In this document: piece by piece, positions 1 to 7,532 of the stretch
Numbering within the stretch: position 1 is the first letter of the stretch
How the letters are laid out: each line of letters opens with the position of its first letter
Source: Synechococcus sp. LTW-R
Lineage (GTDB): Bacteria > Cyanobacteriota > Cyanobacteriia > PCC-6307 > Cyanobiaceae
Assembly: GCF_014217875.1 (NCBI RefSeq)
Contig: NZ_CP059060.1
Span: 496,001-560,000, forward strand
Reading direction: 5' to 3'
DNA: 64,000 nucleotides
Notes under the pieces: generated by a model
What the model was told of the DNA's origin: nothing
The model's input: only the letters and a program-made list of their open reading frames with translations
The model's database searches: none
Program-made: the position numbers and the translations under genes

Positions 1-1
1 C

Positions 2-88
2 TACGAGGCCCTGAGCTTCCTGCCCCCATCGGATTGCCGGACGGCTCTGTTGGAGCTGCCCGAGTTTGTTCTGAGCCGCCTCTACTGA
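2..88 (+). CDS. 3' end of a polyprenyl (solanesyl-type) diphosphate synthase, partial
   Basis: Only the last 28 codons lie in the window, followed by TGA. The visible tail contains LLELPEFVLSRLY. It resembles, from memory, the C-terminus of cyanobacterial all-trans polyprenyl diphosphate synthases, which make the side chain of plastoquinone. The catalytic Asp-rich motifs would lie outside the window, so the assignment rests on the tail alone. Its stop overlaps the stop of the convergent HAD gene by 7 bases. Confidence is moderate that it is coding and lower for the product. Confidence 0.5.
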   Translation, partial: YEALSFLPPSDCRTALLELPEFVLSRLY

Positions 89-756
89 GGCGTGCCCTCG
101 AGCAACGGCAACACGTCGACGAGGGATGTCAGCATCTCCGTGCCCTTTCCCGGGTAGAGCTTGCGATCGGCCCCAGGGGCCGGCACGACAAAGACACGGC
201 AACCTGCAGCTAAGGCGGCCTCGGCTCCCGCGGGGGAGTCTTCAAAGGCCCAGCTGTCAGCACAGTTCACTCCCAAGCGCTGAGCGGCGAGCTGAAAGAC
301 ATCCGGATGGGGCTTGCCGCGTTTGAGTTCGGGATCGTCGCCATGGACCCTCTCTTGAATGGCCTCCAGCCAGGGATGCGGTTGGGCTTTGAGCAGCACC
401 GCCTCCCGGGAGCTGCTGGTGGCCAGAGCCATCGGTAGAGCCAAGTCGAGGCAGCGTTGAACGAGGGCTTGGGCTCCGGCCATGGGTTGGGCCTGGATCA
501 GCAGTGCTTCGGCGATGGGTTGGCGGATCGCCAGCAAGTCCTCCGGGCTGGGGACCTCGAGGCCGCCTGCACCAATCCAGAGACGCACCTGATCGGCGCA
601 GTCCAGCCGCCGGCGCCCTCGCAATTGCATGAGCTCGCCATCCGTCAGCTCTCGACCGAAGTGCTGGGCCGCCCGCTGCCAGGCCTCGGCATGCAGGGGT
701 TCGGTGTCGAGCAGTAGCCCATCGAGGTCGAACAGGCAGGCGGCGGGATGAGCCAT
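82..756 (-). CDS. HAD-superfamily hydrolase, beta-phosphoglucomutase-like
   Basis: 224-residue protein with all four HAD motifs: nucleophile motif FDLDG at residues 9-13, a Thr/Ser motif II (TSSS near 113), the motif III Lys with GKPHPD near 149, and the acidic motif IV EDSPAG near 171. A helical cap sits between motifs I and II, as in the phosphoglucomutase/phosphatase subfamily (class C1). It probably hydrolyses a small phosphorylated metabolite; the substrate cannot be read from the sequence. It is transcribed divergently from acsA, with about 90 bases between start codons. Confidence 0.85.
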   Translation of the reverse strand: MAHPAACLFDLDGLLLDTEPLHAEAWQRAAQHFGRELTDGELMQLRGRRRLDCADQVRLWIGAGGLEVPSPEDLLAIRQPIAEALLIQAQPMAGAQALVQRCLDLALPMALATSSSREAVLLKAQPHPWLEAIQERVHGDDPELKRGKPHPDVFQLAAQRLGVNCADSWAFEDSPAGAEAALAAGCRVFVVPAPGADRKLYPGKGTEMLTSLVDVLPLLEGTPQ

Positions 757-846
757 GTCCCCATCCTGAACCCTGCAACAGCGTTACAGCCCTTCAGCGC
801 GGCGTTTTTCCTCGCTTGAATGGCTCCATTGCGTTGTCGCTGGCCC

Positions 847-2817
847 ATGTCCGAGACCGGGATCGAATCGGTGCTGAATGAGGCGCGGGTGTTTGATCCA
901 CCGGCAGCGCTCTCCGCAGCGGCTCGGATCAGCTCCCTGCAGGCCTATCGCGATCTGGCGGCCCGTGCGGAGGCCGATCCCGATGCCTTCTGGGGTGAGG
1001 CGGCACGCCAGGAGCTGCATTGGTTCAAGCCGTTTGAGACGGTTCTCGATTGGAGCAATCCCCCCTTTGCTCGCTGGTTTGAGGGGGGACAAACCAACCT
1101 CTCGTACAACTGTTTGGACCGCCATCTGAGCGGCCCCCGGGCGGAGAAAACAGCCCTGATCTGGGAGGGCGAACCGGGCGATGTGCGCCGCTTCAGCTAC
1201 CGCGAATTGCATGCGGAAGTCTGCAAAGCCGCCAATGCCCTCAAGGCCCTCGGCATCGGTAAGGGCGACCTCGTCGCGCTCTACATGCCGATGGTGCCCG
1301 AGGCCGCCATTGCGATGTTGGCCTGTGCCCGCATCGGCGCACCCCATTCCGTGGTCTTCGGTGGTTTCTCCGCTGATGCCCTGCGCGATCGGCTGATCGA
1401 CGGCGAAGCCAAAGCGGTCATCACCGCAGATGGTGGTTTCCGCAAGGACAAACCCGTTCCCCTGAAGCCCGCCGTTGATGAGGCCCTAGCGGCCAAAGGC
1501 GGTGCCCCCAGCGTCGAGCATGTTCTGGTCGTCCAGCGCATCGACTCCGGTTGTGCGATGGAGTCCGGCCGTGACCACTGGTGGCATGAGCTCGTGGCTG
1601 GCCAGAGCAGCGACTGCGCGGCCGAGCCGATGGAGAGCGAGGACCGCCTCTTTGTCCTCTACACCTCTGGCTCCACGGGGAAACCGAAGGGTGTCGTGCA
1701 CACCACCGCCGGTTACAACCTCTGGGCCCACCTGACCTTCCAGTGGATCTTCGACATCCGCGAAGACGACGTGCACTGGTGCACGGCGGACGTGGGCTGG
1801 ATCACGGGACACAGCTACATCGTCTATGGCCCCCTCTCCAACGGGGCGACGACGGTGATGTACGAGGGCGCACCCCGCCCGAGCAACCCGGGTGCCTTCT
1901 GGGAACTGATCCAGAAACACCGCTGCACGATCTTCTACACCGCACCGACGGCGATTCGCGCCTTCATGAAGAGCGGCCGTGAGGTGCCCGATCAGTACGA
2001 CATGAGTTCCCTGCGGATCCTGGGCACCGTGGGTGAGCCGATCAATCCGGAGGCCTGGATCTGGTATCGCGATGTCATCGGCGGCGGTCGTTGCCCGATC
2101 GTCGACACCTGGTGGCAGACAGAAACCGGTGGGGTGATGATCAGCCCACTTCCGGGAGCGACCCCGACGAAGCCGGGTTCCGCGACCCTGCCCCTTCCTG
2201 GGATTCAGGCAGACATCGTCGACCATGACGGCAACTCCCAAGGAGCCGATCAAGGGGGGTACCTCGCTGTCCGCCGTCCTTGGCCGGGAATGATGCGCAC
2301 CGTCCACGGTGATCCCGACCGCTTCCGCAAGAGCTACTGGGAGGAGATTCGCCCGGCTGATGGCTCCCACATCTATTTCGCCGGGGACGGCGCCAGGCGC
2401 GATGCCGATGGCTACTTCTGGGTGATGGGCCGGGTCGACGACGTGATCAACGTCAGTGGCCACCGTCTCGGAACGATGGAAATTGAGAGCGCTCTGGTGA
2501 GCCACCCCGCCGTGGCGGAGTCCGCGGTGGTGGGTCGCCCGGACGATCTCAAGGGTGAGGGCATCGTCGCCTTCGTCACCCTTGAGGCCGGCCGCAGCGG
2601 TGACGACGCGTTGATCGCAGAGCTGCGCAGCCACGTGGGCAAGGAGATCGGTCCGATTGCCCGCCCGGATGTGATCAAGTTCAGCGACGCCCTTCCGAAG
2701 ACCCGCAGCGGCAAGATCATGCGCCGAATCCTGCGTTCCCTGGCCGCCGGTCAGGAGGTCAGCGGCGATACCTCAACCCTCGAGGATCGCTCAGTCCTCG
2801 ATCAGTTGCGGGTCTGA
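847..2817 (+). CDS. acsA: acetyl-CoA synthetase (AMP-forming)
   Basis: Activates acetate to acetyl-AMP and then acetyl-CoA in the cytoplasm. The 656 residues match the family's usual length of about 650. The adenylate-forming signature [11 protein letters not shown] lies near residue 271, the WWQTETGG motif follows in mid-protein, and the C-terminal domain carries TRSGKIMRR near residue 618, whose Lys is the acylation-regulated catalytic lysine of the family. I chose the ATG at 847 because the upstream in-frame start (820) adds a short tail unlike the family. The 3' end overlaps the convergent DUF1350 gene by 16 bases. Confidence 0.95.
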   Translation: MSETGIESVLNEARVFDPPAALSAAARISSLQAYRDLAARAEADPDAFWGEAARQELHWFKPFETVLDWSNPPFARWFEGGQTNLSYNCLDRHLSGPRAEKTALIWEGEPGDVRRFSYRELHAEVCKAANALKALGIGKGDLVALYMPMVPEAAIAMLACARIGAPHSVVFGGFSADALRDRLIDGEAKAVITADGGFRKDKPVPLKPAVDEALAAKGGAPSVEHVLVVQRIDSGCAMESGRDHWWHELVAGQSSDCAAEPMESEDRLFVLYTSGSTGKPKGVVHTTAGYNLWAHLTFQWIFDIREDDVHWCTADVGWITGHSYIVYGPLSNGATTVMYEGAPRPSNPGAFWELIQKHRCTIFYTAPTAIRAFMKSGREVPDQYDMSSLRILGTVGEPINPEAWIWYRDVIGGGRCPIVDTWWQTETGGVMISPLPGATPTKPGSATLPLPGIQADIVDHDGNSQGADQGGYLAVRRPWPGMMRTVHGDPDRFRKSYWEEIRPADGSHIYFAGDGARRDADGYFWVMGRVDDVINVSGHRLGTMEIESALVSHPAVAESAVVGRPDDLKGEGIVAFVTLEAGRSGDDALIAELRSHVGKEIGPIARPDVIKFSDALPKTRSGKIMRRILRSLAAGQEVSGDTSTLEDRSVLDQLRV

Positions 2818-3527
2818 GTCAGGCCCTTCCACCACTGCAGCAGTTGCTCGGCCAATTGATCCAGTTCCCTCTGCCGGGCTGGATCATCGGCCCACCCACC
2901 CAGCAGGTTTTGGCGTAGTCCTGCGCTGGCCGGGGTGAGGTGATCGCCAGCTCGCTCGATCAACTGCGAGTGGTCTCGGCTGCGCTGTTGGAGCACCTGC
3001 AGAAGCCGCGGGCTCTGGTCCAGTTGGTCGCTCTTAAAGCGCACCAGCAGCGTGTTGGCCTGTTTGTAATTCCGCTCAATCAGCCGCAGGGTCTCCTCGG
3101 GGGATGGACTGAATTCACTGGTCACCCCGAGGGCCGGTCCGAGCTCGGCGAGGAGTGGAACGCTGCGTTCGGCCGAGAAGTTGTTGAAGCTCATGGCCGC
3201 CAGGGCGCTGCAGCCTCGTCCGTTGTCGGGTGCCAGCAGGTGCAGCTTGCAGCCCAGGCTGTGGCCGAGCCTCAACGGTGGGGGCTGATCAGGATCGCGC
3301 CGCTGGCGGAAGGTCCTCCAGGCTTCATTGGCCTGGGCCTGATGGTCAAAGCCGGGGACATAGCTCCAAGCGTGGATGGCCATGCCCCGGCGCGCCAAAG
3401 CCTCGAGTAGACGCCGGTAACTGATCTGCGGTGTCGCCGCGAGGTAGCTGCCGCCGATGAACTCGATCAGCCCCTGGGGGTAGGGAGGGCTCCAGCACCA
3501 GAGACTTCCCCGCTGACGCCAGTTCAC
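2802..3527 (-). CDS. DUF1350 family protein, alpha/beta-hydrolase-like
   Basis: 241 residues. The family occurs in cyanobacteria and plant plastids and is usually described as hydrolase-like without a known reaction. Characteristic pieces are the N-terminal [14 protein letters not shown] stretch, a [11 protein letters not shown] segment, and a nucleophile-elbow-like [10 protein letters not shown] placed the start at the GTG at 3527, which overlaps the TGA of the upstream prxQ-like gene (GTGA); the longer open frame extends into that gene and is low-complexity. The overlap implies one transcript with the peroxiredoxin, though no functional link is known. Confidence 0.8.
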   Translation of the reverse strand: MNWRQRGSLWCWSPPYPQGLIEFIGGSYLAATPQISYRRLLEALARRGMAIHAWSYVPGFDHQAQANEAWRTFRQRRDPDQPPPLRLGHSLGCKLHLLAPDNGRGCSALAAMSFNNFSAERSVPLLAELGPALGVTSEFSPSPEETLRLIERNYKQANTLLVRFKSDQLDQSPRLLQVLQQRSRDHSQLIERAGDHLTPASAGLRQNLLGGWADDPARQRELDQLAEQLLQWWKGLTQTRN

Positions 3528-3994
3528 GCGGCCTGCAGGCGCTTCAGGCACTCCAGGGCTTCGCGGCGATGGGCCGGCCCGTCCAGGAGGTTGTTGAAGA
3601 CGTGGCGCACCACCCCCTCGCCGTCGATCACATAGGTGACCCGGCCGGGCAGCAGACCGAGAACGCCAGGGACGCCAAAGGCCTTGCGCAGCTGGTTGTT
3701 TTGGTCCACCAGCAAGGGGTAGGGGAGGTTGTGGCGGCTGGCGAAGCGTTGATGACTGCCGGCGTTGTCGCCGCTGACCCCCCAAACCTCGGCCCCCAAG
3801 GCCTGCAAATCGGCGTAGCTGTCGCGGAAGGCGCAGGCTTCCATCGTGCAGCCGGGGGTGTCGTCCTTGGGATAGAAGAAGAGCACCAGGGACTTGCCGG
3901 CCAACTGGTCGCTGCGGCGCTCAACCCCGTTCTGATCCTGCAGGGCGATCAGGGGAGCGCGATCTCCGCTTTGTAGGGCTTGAGCCAAGGCCAA
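3524..3994 (-). CDS. peroxiredoxin, PrxQ/BCP type
   Basis: 156-residue thiol peroxidase that reduces hydrogen peroxide or alkyl hydroperoxides using thioredoxin. The peroxidatic Cys lies in PGCTMEACAFRD near residue 49, with a second Cys five residues later, the arrangement of atypical 2-Cys PrxQ/BCP enzymes. The length is normal for the family. There is no signal peptide, so it should be cytoplasmic. It is the first gene of a two-gene unit with the DUF1350 gene, coupled by a GTGA overlap. Confidence 0.9.
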   Translation of the reverse strand: MALAQALQSGDRAPLIALQDQNGVERRSDQLAGKSLVLFFYPKDDTPGCTMEACAFRDSYADLQALGAEVWGVSGDNAGSHQRFASRHNLPYPLLVDQNNQLRKAFGVPGVLGLLPGRVTYVIDGEGVVRHVFNNLLDGPAHRREALECLKRLQAA

Positions 3995-4065
3995 TCCAAC
4001 ATATGGGCAAACCCTAGGGAGGGGCTGGCCAGGGCTGGGATCATGGGGGCACTGCAGAGGTGGTG

Positions 4066-4977
4066 ATGGCCAGGGGCGACGCCGAGATGGACGACCAACA
4101 GTCGTTCTCCGCCTGGGAGCAGGTCGACCTGCTCAGCCTGGTGGGTGGCCCTGCTCAGACCAAGCCAGAGCCTGCTGACGAACCGGTGTCGGCCATCGAG
4201 TCCGTTCCTGAGCCCCCTGCCCGGTCTGAGCAGGCTCCTGAACCGGCTCCCGAGCCTGTGGCAGCTGTAGGAGCACCGCAGCGTCTGCTGATCCTCGACA
4301 CCGAGACCACGGGACTCTCCCCAGAGCAACACCAGTGCATCGAAGTTGGGGCCGTCCTGTTCTCGGTTCCGGACCGCTCCGTGCTGAGTCAGGTCTCCTT
4401 TCTGATGCCCTGCCAGAGCAACGCCGCTGAAGCGGTGAATGGGATCGCACCCGCCCTCACCCAGCGGACGCAACCCTGGCAGGCCGGTTTGGCCTGCTTT
4501 GAGGCCATGGTCGAAGCCGCTGATTTGCTCTTGGCCCACAACGCCGCCTTCGACAAGCAGTGGTTTGGCCTCGGTTCCCTGCCAGCCCTCAACAAGCCCT
4601 GGCTTTGTTCGATGGAGGACATCCGTTGGCCCCAGGACCGCCAGCTGCGATCAACCCCGTCGGTGCGTGATTTGGCCTTGGCCTACGGCGTCCCGGTGTG
4701 GGCGGCCCACCGGGCTTTGACGGACTGCATCTATCTGGCGCAGGTCTTTGAGCGCTGCGTGGACTTGGAGGATCTCCTGGTTCAGGCGATGGAGCCCCGT
4801 CGCCTCTACCGCGCTCGCCTGTCCTACGAGGAACGGCATAAGGCCCGGGAGGCTGGATTCCGTTGGAACCAGCCGGTGACTGGCGCCTGGAGTCGTCGTC
4901 TTTCGGAACGGGAGGTCGCATTGCTGCCGTTCCCGGTGGCACCGGTGGATGACCCAGGCGAGCGGCAGAGCGCCTGA
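4066..4977 (+). CDS. 3'-5' exonuclease, DNA polymerase III epsilon-like
   Basis: About 303 residues with a DEDD-family exonuclease core. Exo I is LILDTETTGLSP, Exo II is LLAHNAAFDKQWF, and Exo III is the AHRALTDC segment. A Pro/Glu-rich linker of about 70 residues precedes the core, and a C-terminal part of roughly 75 residues (RARLSYEERHKAREAGFRW) resembles the exonuclease tail seen in cyanobacteria. It may act in repair or proofreading, or as an RNase T-like enzyme; the substrate is not readable. The start is uncertain: ATG 4066 follows AGAGG by five bases, and ATG 4087 is an alternative. Confidence 0.8.
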   Translation: MARGDAEMDDQQSFSAWEQVDLLSLVGGPAQTKPEPADEPVSAIESVPEPPARSEQAPEPAPEPVAAVGAPQRLLILDTETTGLSPEQHQCIEVGAVLFSVPDRSVLSQVSFLMPCQSNAAEAVNGIAPALTQRTQPWQAGLACFEAMVEAADLLLAHNAAFDKQWFGLGSLPALNKPWLCSMEDIRWPQDRQLRSTPSVRDLALAYGVPVWAAHRALTDCIYLAQVFERCVDLEDLLVQAMEPRRLYRARLSYEERHKAREAGFRWNQPVTGAWSRRLSEREVALLPFPVAPVDDPGERQSA

Positions 4978-5066
4978 TTTGCTTCAGCAACAGGAAGCGG
5001 ACCCGCTCATTTCGATGACTTGCCATGGGGGCTCCCCATCGTGGTGGGTGAGCTCTGGTCCTTTCC

Positions 5067-5312
5067 ATGTCCGCTCACGCCCGTGGTCATCCCTCCAGGC
5101 CTTGCGCGCACAGCAAGGTCCAGCGCTGGCAGCGCAGCCGTACCTGGGCCCGCTTAATCCGGGAAGCCGAAGCGCTGTGGCATGTGGATGTGCGTGAGCT
5201 TCACCGCCTCGCAGCCCTGGAGTTGTCTCAATTGCTGGAAGAGGTCCCCCCGGGTTTGCGGCCCCGCGTCAACCGCTGGTTAGAGGGCTACCACGTCCAT
5301 ACGCGCCTCTAG
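5067..5312 (+). CDS. small conserved-type hypothetical protein
   Basis: 81 codons. The first 20 residues are basic and Ser/His/Pro-rich. The rest is predicted helical with SRTWARLIREAEALW and LEEVPPGLRPRVNRWLEG. No transmembrane segment or catalytic motif is visible. It sits between the exonuclease gene and tRNA-Pro with no close partner. Base composition by codon position looks like that of its neighbours, which is the main reason to believe it is coding. Function unknown. Confidence 0.5.
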   Translation: MSAHARGHPSRPCAHSKVQRWQRSRTWARLIREAEALWHVDVRELHRLAALELSQLLEEVPPGLRPRVNRWLEGYHVHTRL

Positions 5313-5354
5313 TCCGACAGCACGGATTGGAGCCTTCCGTCCTTGGACTCGGCA

Positions 5355-5382
5355 CAAAAAAACCACCTCTGGGGGAGGTGGT
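5355..5382 (-). terminator. rho-independent terminator behind tRNA-Pro
   Basis: A perfect 8-bp stem (ACCACCTC at 5362-5369 with GAGGTGGT at 5375-5382) with a 5-base loop. On the minus strand a run of eight T residues follows. It lies just downstream of the minus-strand tRNA-Pro gene, so it probably ends that transcript. Confidence 0.8.
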
Positions 5383-5407
5383 CGGTGTGGCATTGCCGGT
5401 GATCAAA

Positions 5408-5481
5408 TCGGAGCGGCGGGATTTGAACCCACGACCCCCACTACCCCAAAGTGGTGCGCTACCAAGCTGCGCTACGCCCCG
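5408..5481 (-). tRNA. tRNA-Pro (anticodon GGG)
   Basis: The minus strand folds into a full cloverleaf. The 7-bp acceptor stem pairs CGGGGCG with CGCTCCG, including one G-T pair. The D arm contains GCGCAGCTTGGTAGCGC. The anticodon stem CCACT/AGTGG closes a TTGGGGT loop, which places GGG at positions 34-36 (5447-5445) followed by G37. The T arm is GTGGG TTCAAAT CCCGC and the discriminator base is A. CCA is not encoded. It reads CCC and CCU proline codons. Confidence 0.95.
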
Positions 5482-5496
5482 GCGAGAAAGAAGTTA

Positions 5497-5883
5497 TCAC
5501 AGCGCTTTCCCGCGTCTGGAGCGGATTTTGCGCAGCATCCGGCGGGTCAGTTGCTCGCGGTTTAACCCGGCATAACCCCAGAGGCGGAGGGCGCGGGCGA
5601 GCTCCCTCAACTCCCGCAGGTTCATCGAGGCCAGGCGCAGTTCAGGCACCTTCTGCCAAGCGGTAGCAGTGGGTGGCAAAGCACTGCCGACACGGCCTGG
5701 TTTCAGGCTGGAGAGGGCCCCATCCGCCATCCACTCCGGCACGAGCACAAACAGCACGGCCAACAGCCCGTAGAGCTCCACCAGGCCACGGGGCAAGGGG
5801 TGCAGTTGCCGAGGGGCGTTGGTGTCAGCCGATTCGGTGATGGGTCTTGGCTCCGCGTCAGCGCCGGCGCCATTGTTCCGCAA
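5497..5883 (-). CDS. conserved hypothetical protein with SAP/Rho-N-like C-terminus
   Basis: 128 residues. A disordered N-terminus of about 30 residues is followed by one hydrophobic segment (VELYGLLAVLFVLVP). The C-terminal part is a compact basic region (MNLRELRELARALRLWGYAG, then a run of Arg/Lys). The LRELARxLxLxGY pattern resembles the helix-extended-helix of SAP or Rho N-terminal domains, which bind nucleic acid; this is a likeness by eye only. The ATG at 5883 is the upstream limit, and a later start is possible. It lies about 15 bases upstream (5' side) of the tRNA-Pro gene on the same strand. Confidence 0.6.
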   Translation of the reverse strand: MRNNGAGADAEPRPITESADTNAPRQLHPLPRGLVELYGLLAVLFVLVPEWMADGALSSLKPGRVGSALPPTATAWQKVPELRLASMNLRELRELARALRLWGYAGLNREQLTRRMLRKIRSRRGKAL

Positions 5884-5926
5884 CCCACGCTCTCCCCCAA
5901 GGGGGGCAGCGGCAGAGCTGTCCGCC

Positions 5927-6109
5927 TTAGATCAAGTCAGCTGGGCGACCTTGGAGCGGCTTGGGGCTCTCCAGAGCGGGTTGGTCTTTCCAGAGCATCG
6001 GCGCTTCGGTGCTTGGCGCTAAGCGGATGTACCAAAAGACCAGGGCGAAGACCAGCCCGAGGGTGGCCAGCATGCCGATGATCACGGTGCGGTCGGGCAA
6101 CGGATTCAT
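5927..6109 (-). CDS. small single-span membrane protein, unknown
   Basis: 60 codons encoding one clear transmembrane segment (VIIGMLATLGLVFALVFWYI) and a short polar C-terminal tail. I chose ATG 6109 because it overlaps the stop of the preceding gene (TGATG) and the residues before it are not hydrophobic. It is the third gene of a stop/start-coupled minus-strand chain beginning with msrA. Function unknown; co-translation suggests the neighbouring 97-residue protein as partner. Confidence 0.6.
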   Translation of the reverse strand: MNPLPDRTVIIGMLATLGLVFALVFWYIRLAPSTEAPMLWKDQPALESPKPLQGRPADLI

Positions 6110-6402
6110 CAGACTTGATCCACCCGCAAACACTGGATGCGCATCGGCAGTTGCTCCAGGGTGAGTTCATCGCCGCGCAGGATCATTTCCATGCCATCGC
6201 TGCTGTAGCGGACCCCGGGTTCATTGCTCTGCAGGCGGAAGAAGGTTCTGCGGTAGCCGCCGCTGATCATGGAGGCCTGAGATTGGTTCCGCTCGATCAC
6301 GAGCATGCCCTTGTCATGGCAGAGGTACCGATCTTTGATCCCGTAGTCCTCCCACCAAGGGGACTGCATGGCTTGGGCGATCATAAAGGCGAAACCAAGC
6401 AT
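6109..6402 (-). CDS. conserved hypothetical protein downstream of msrA
   Basis: 97 codons from an ATG at 6402 that overlaps the msrA stop (TAATG). The first 15 residues are hydrophobic (MLGFAFMIAQAM), perhaps a membrane anchor or weak signal. The remainder looks like a small beta-rich domain (YGIKDRYLCHDKGMLVIERN, then FFRLQSNEPGVRYSSDGM) with one Cys near its start and one near its end. I do not recognise a family. Its 3' end is coupled to the next small membrane gene by TGATG. Confidence 0.65.
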   Translation of the reverse strand: MLGFAFMIAQAMQSPWWEDYGIKDRYLCHDKGMLVIERNQSQASMISGGYRRTFFRLQSNEPGVRYSSDGMEMILRGDELTLEQLPMRIQCLRVDQV

Positions 6403-7163
6403 TAGAGGCGGATGGGGCTTATGTCTCCCCGCAGGACGCAGTGGCTGACGCTCCAGTCGTAGTGCTCCCAAACCCCAGCGGGGAGTTGGTAGTGACAGCC
6501 TTCCCACTGTTGATCGAGCAAGACGCCCTGGGGTTGAGCGGAGCAGTAGGGGCGGCTACCCGGGCGGGCCAAGTACTGCTGGTGGTAACCCTCCGCGAAG
6601 AAAAGGGGTTTACCCAGAGCGATCTCCGTGGTGATGGCTCCTTTGCCGGAGCTATTCAGCAGCTCTTGGTAGCGATCACGGGAGGCTTCAGCGACCTCGA
6701 GGAGCTTGGGTTCGTTGACGTAGATCGAGGAGCGGTACTGGGTCCCGGTGTCATTCCCTTGGGCCATGCCCTGGGTGGGGTTGTGGCATTCCCAGAACAG
6801 TTTCAGGAGATCGCTGAAATCAACGGCATTCACATCCCAGACCACCCGGACCACTTCGGTGTGGCCCGTGCGGCCCGAGCAGACCTCCTCGTAGCTGGGA
6901 TTGGGGGTGAAGCCGCCGGCGTAACCGACGGCGGTGGTGATCACGCCCGGCAGTCGCCAGAAGCCCTTCTCGGCCCCCCAGAAGCAGCCGCAGCCAAACA
7001 GGGCTTCCTGTTGGCTGGTGCTCAATGGTGCTTTCAGTGCCGTACCGAGCACGACGTGGCGCTCGGAGGTTGCGATCGGATCCGGGCGCCCGGGCAGGGC
7101 CGCTTCGGGTGCGATCAGGTTTGCCTTTGATCCACCCATGCCCTGGAACAGTCCGAACACCAT
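6402..7163 (-). CDS. msrA: peptide-methionine (S)-S-oxide reductase
   Basis: Repairs methionine S-sulfoxide in proteins. The catalytic motif GCGCFWG is near residue 58, followed by GVITTAVGYAGG, SGRTGHTEVVRV and the YHQQYLARPGSRPYC segment, all typical of MsrA. At 253 residues it is longer than minimal MsrA. About 40 extra residues lie before the core and roughly 45 after YHQQYL, including further Cys residues that could act in resolving the disulfide. First gene of a three-gene coupled chain with two small unknown proteins. Confidence 0.9.
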   Translation of the reverse strand: MVFGLFQGMGGSKANLIAPEAALPGRPDPIATSERHVVLGTALKAPLSTSQQEALFGCGCFWGAEKGFWRLPGVITTAVGYAGGFTPNPSYEEVCSGRTGHTEVVRVVWDVNAVDFSDLLKLFWECHNPTQGMAQGNDTGTQYRSSIYVNEPKLLEVAEASRDRYQELLNSSGKGAITTEIALGKPLFFAEGYHQQYLARPGSRPYCSAQPQGVLLDQQWEGCHYQLPAGVWEHYDWSVSHCVLRGDISPIRL

Positions 7164-7194
7164 AGAAGCCTTTGCTGGCCCGAGCCTAGGAAGT

Positions 7195-7449
7195 TCAGCC
7201 CTCTGCCGAAGTGGGTTCCAGGGCGATGTGATTCAGCAGCGTCGTGGTGAACGCAAACAGCAGGAAGGGCAGCGACAACACGAGGATCAGCCCAACTCCA
7301 ACCAGCGCCACCATCGGCTTGCTTGTGCCCATCAGGGCTAAGCCAGCCGCCAGGCTGACGAAGATCACCAACATCCAAATCAGGATCTGGCCGTAGATGT
7401 CGCCAAACGTCAGGGTGCAGCGCAGGCGGTAGGCAGTGCTGGTGAGCAT
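7195..7449 (-). CDS. two-span membrane protein, unknown
   Basis: 84 codons with two hydrophobic segments: ILIWMLVIFVSLAAGLALMG and a second around MVALVGVGLILVLSLPFLLF. The ATG at 7449 was chosen because the longer frame runs through the 3' end of the ABC exporter gene. It lies about 80 bases downstream of that exporter on the same strand. No recognisable family. Confidence 0.55.
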   Translation of the reverse strand: MLTSTAYRLRCTLTFGDIYGQILIWMLVIFVSLAAGLALMGTSKPMVALVGVGLILVLSLPFLLFAFTTTLLNHIALEPTSAEG

Positions 7450-7532
7450 TGGGCGCTCAGCGGGGCGGTACTCCCCAGCTAAGCGAGCGCTGCCTTGGTT
7501 GTCTGCTGTTGTTGCGAGAACGATGTTCTCCG

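Noticed and set aside
1486-2634. A 382-codon open frame antisense to acsA
   Set aside because: Same cause: antisense to conserved catalytic sequence, no domain, no plausible ribosome site.
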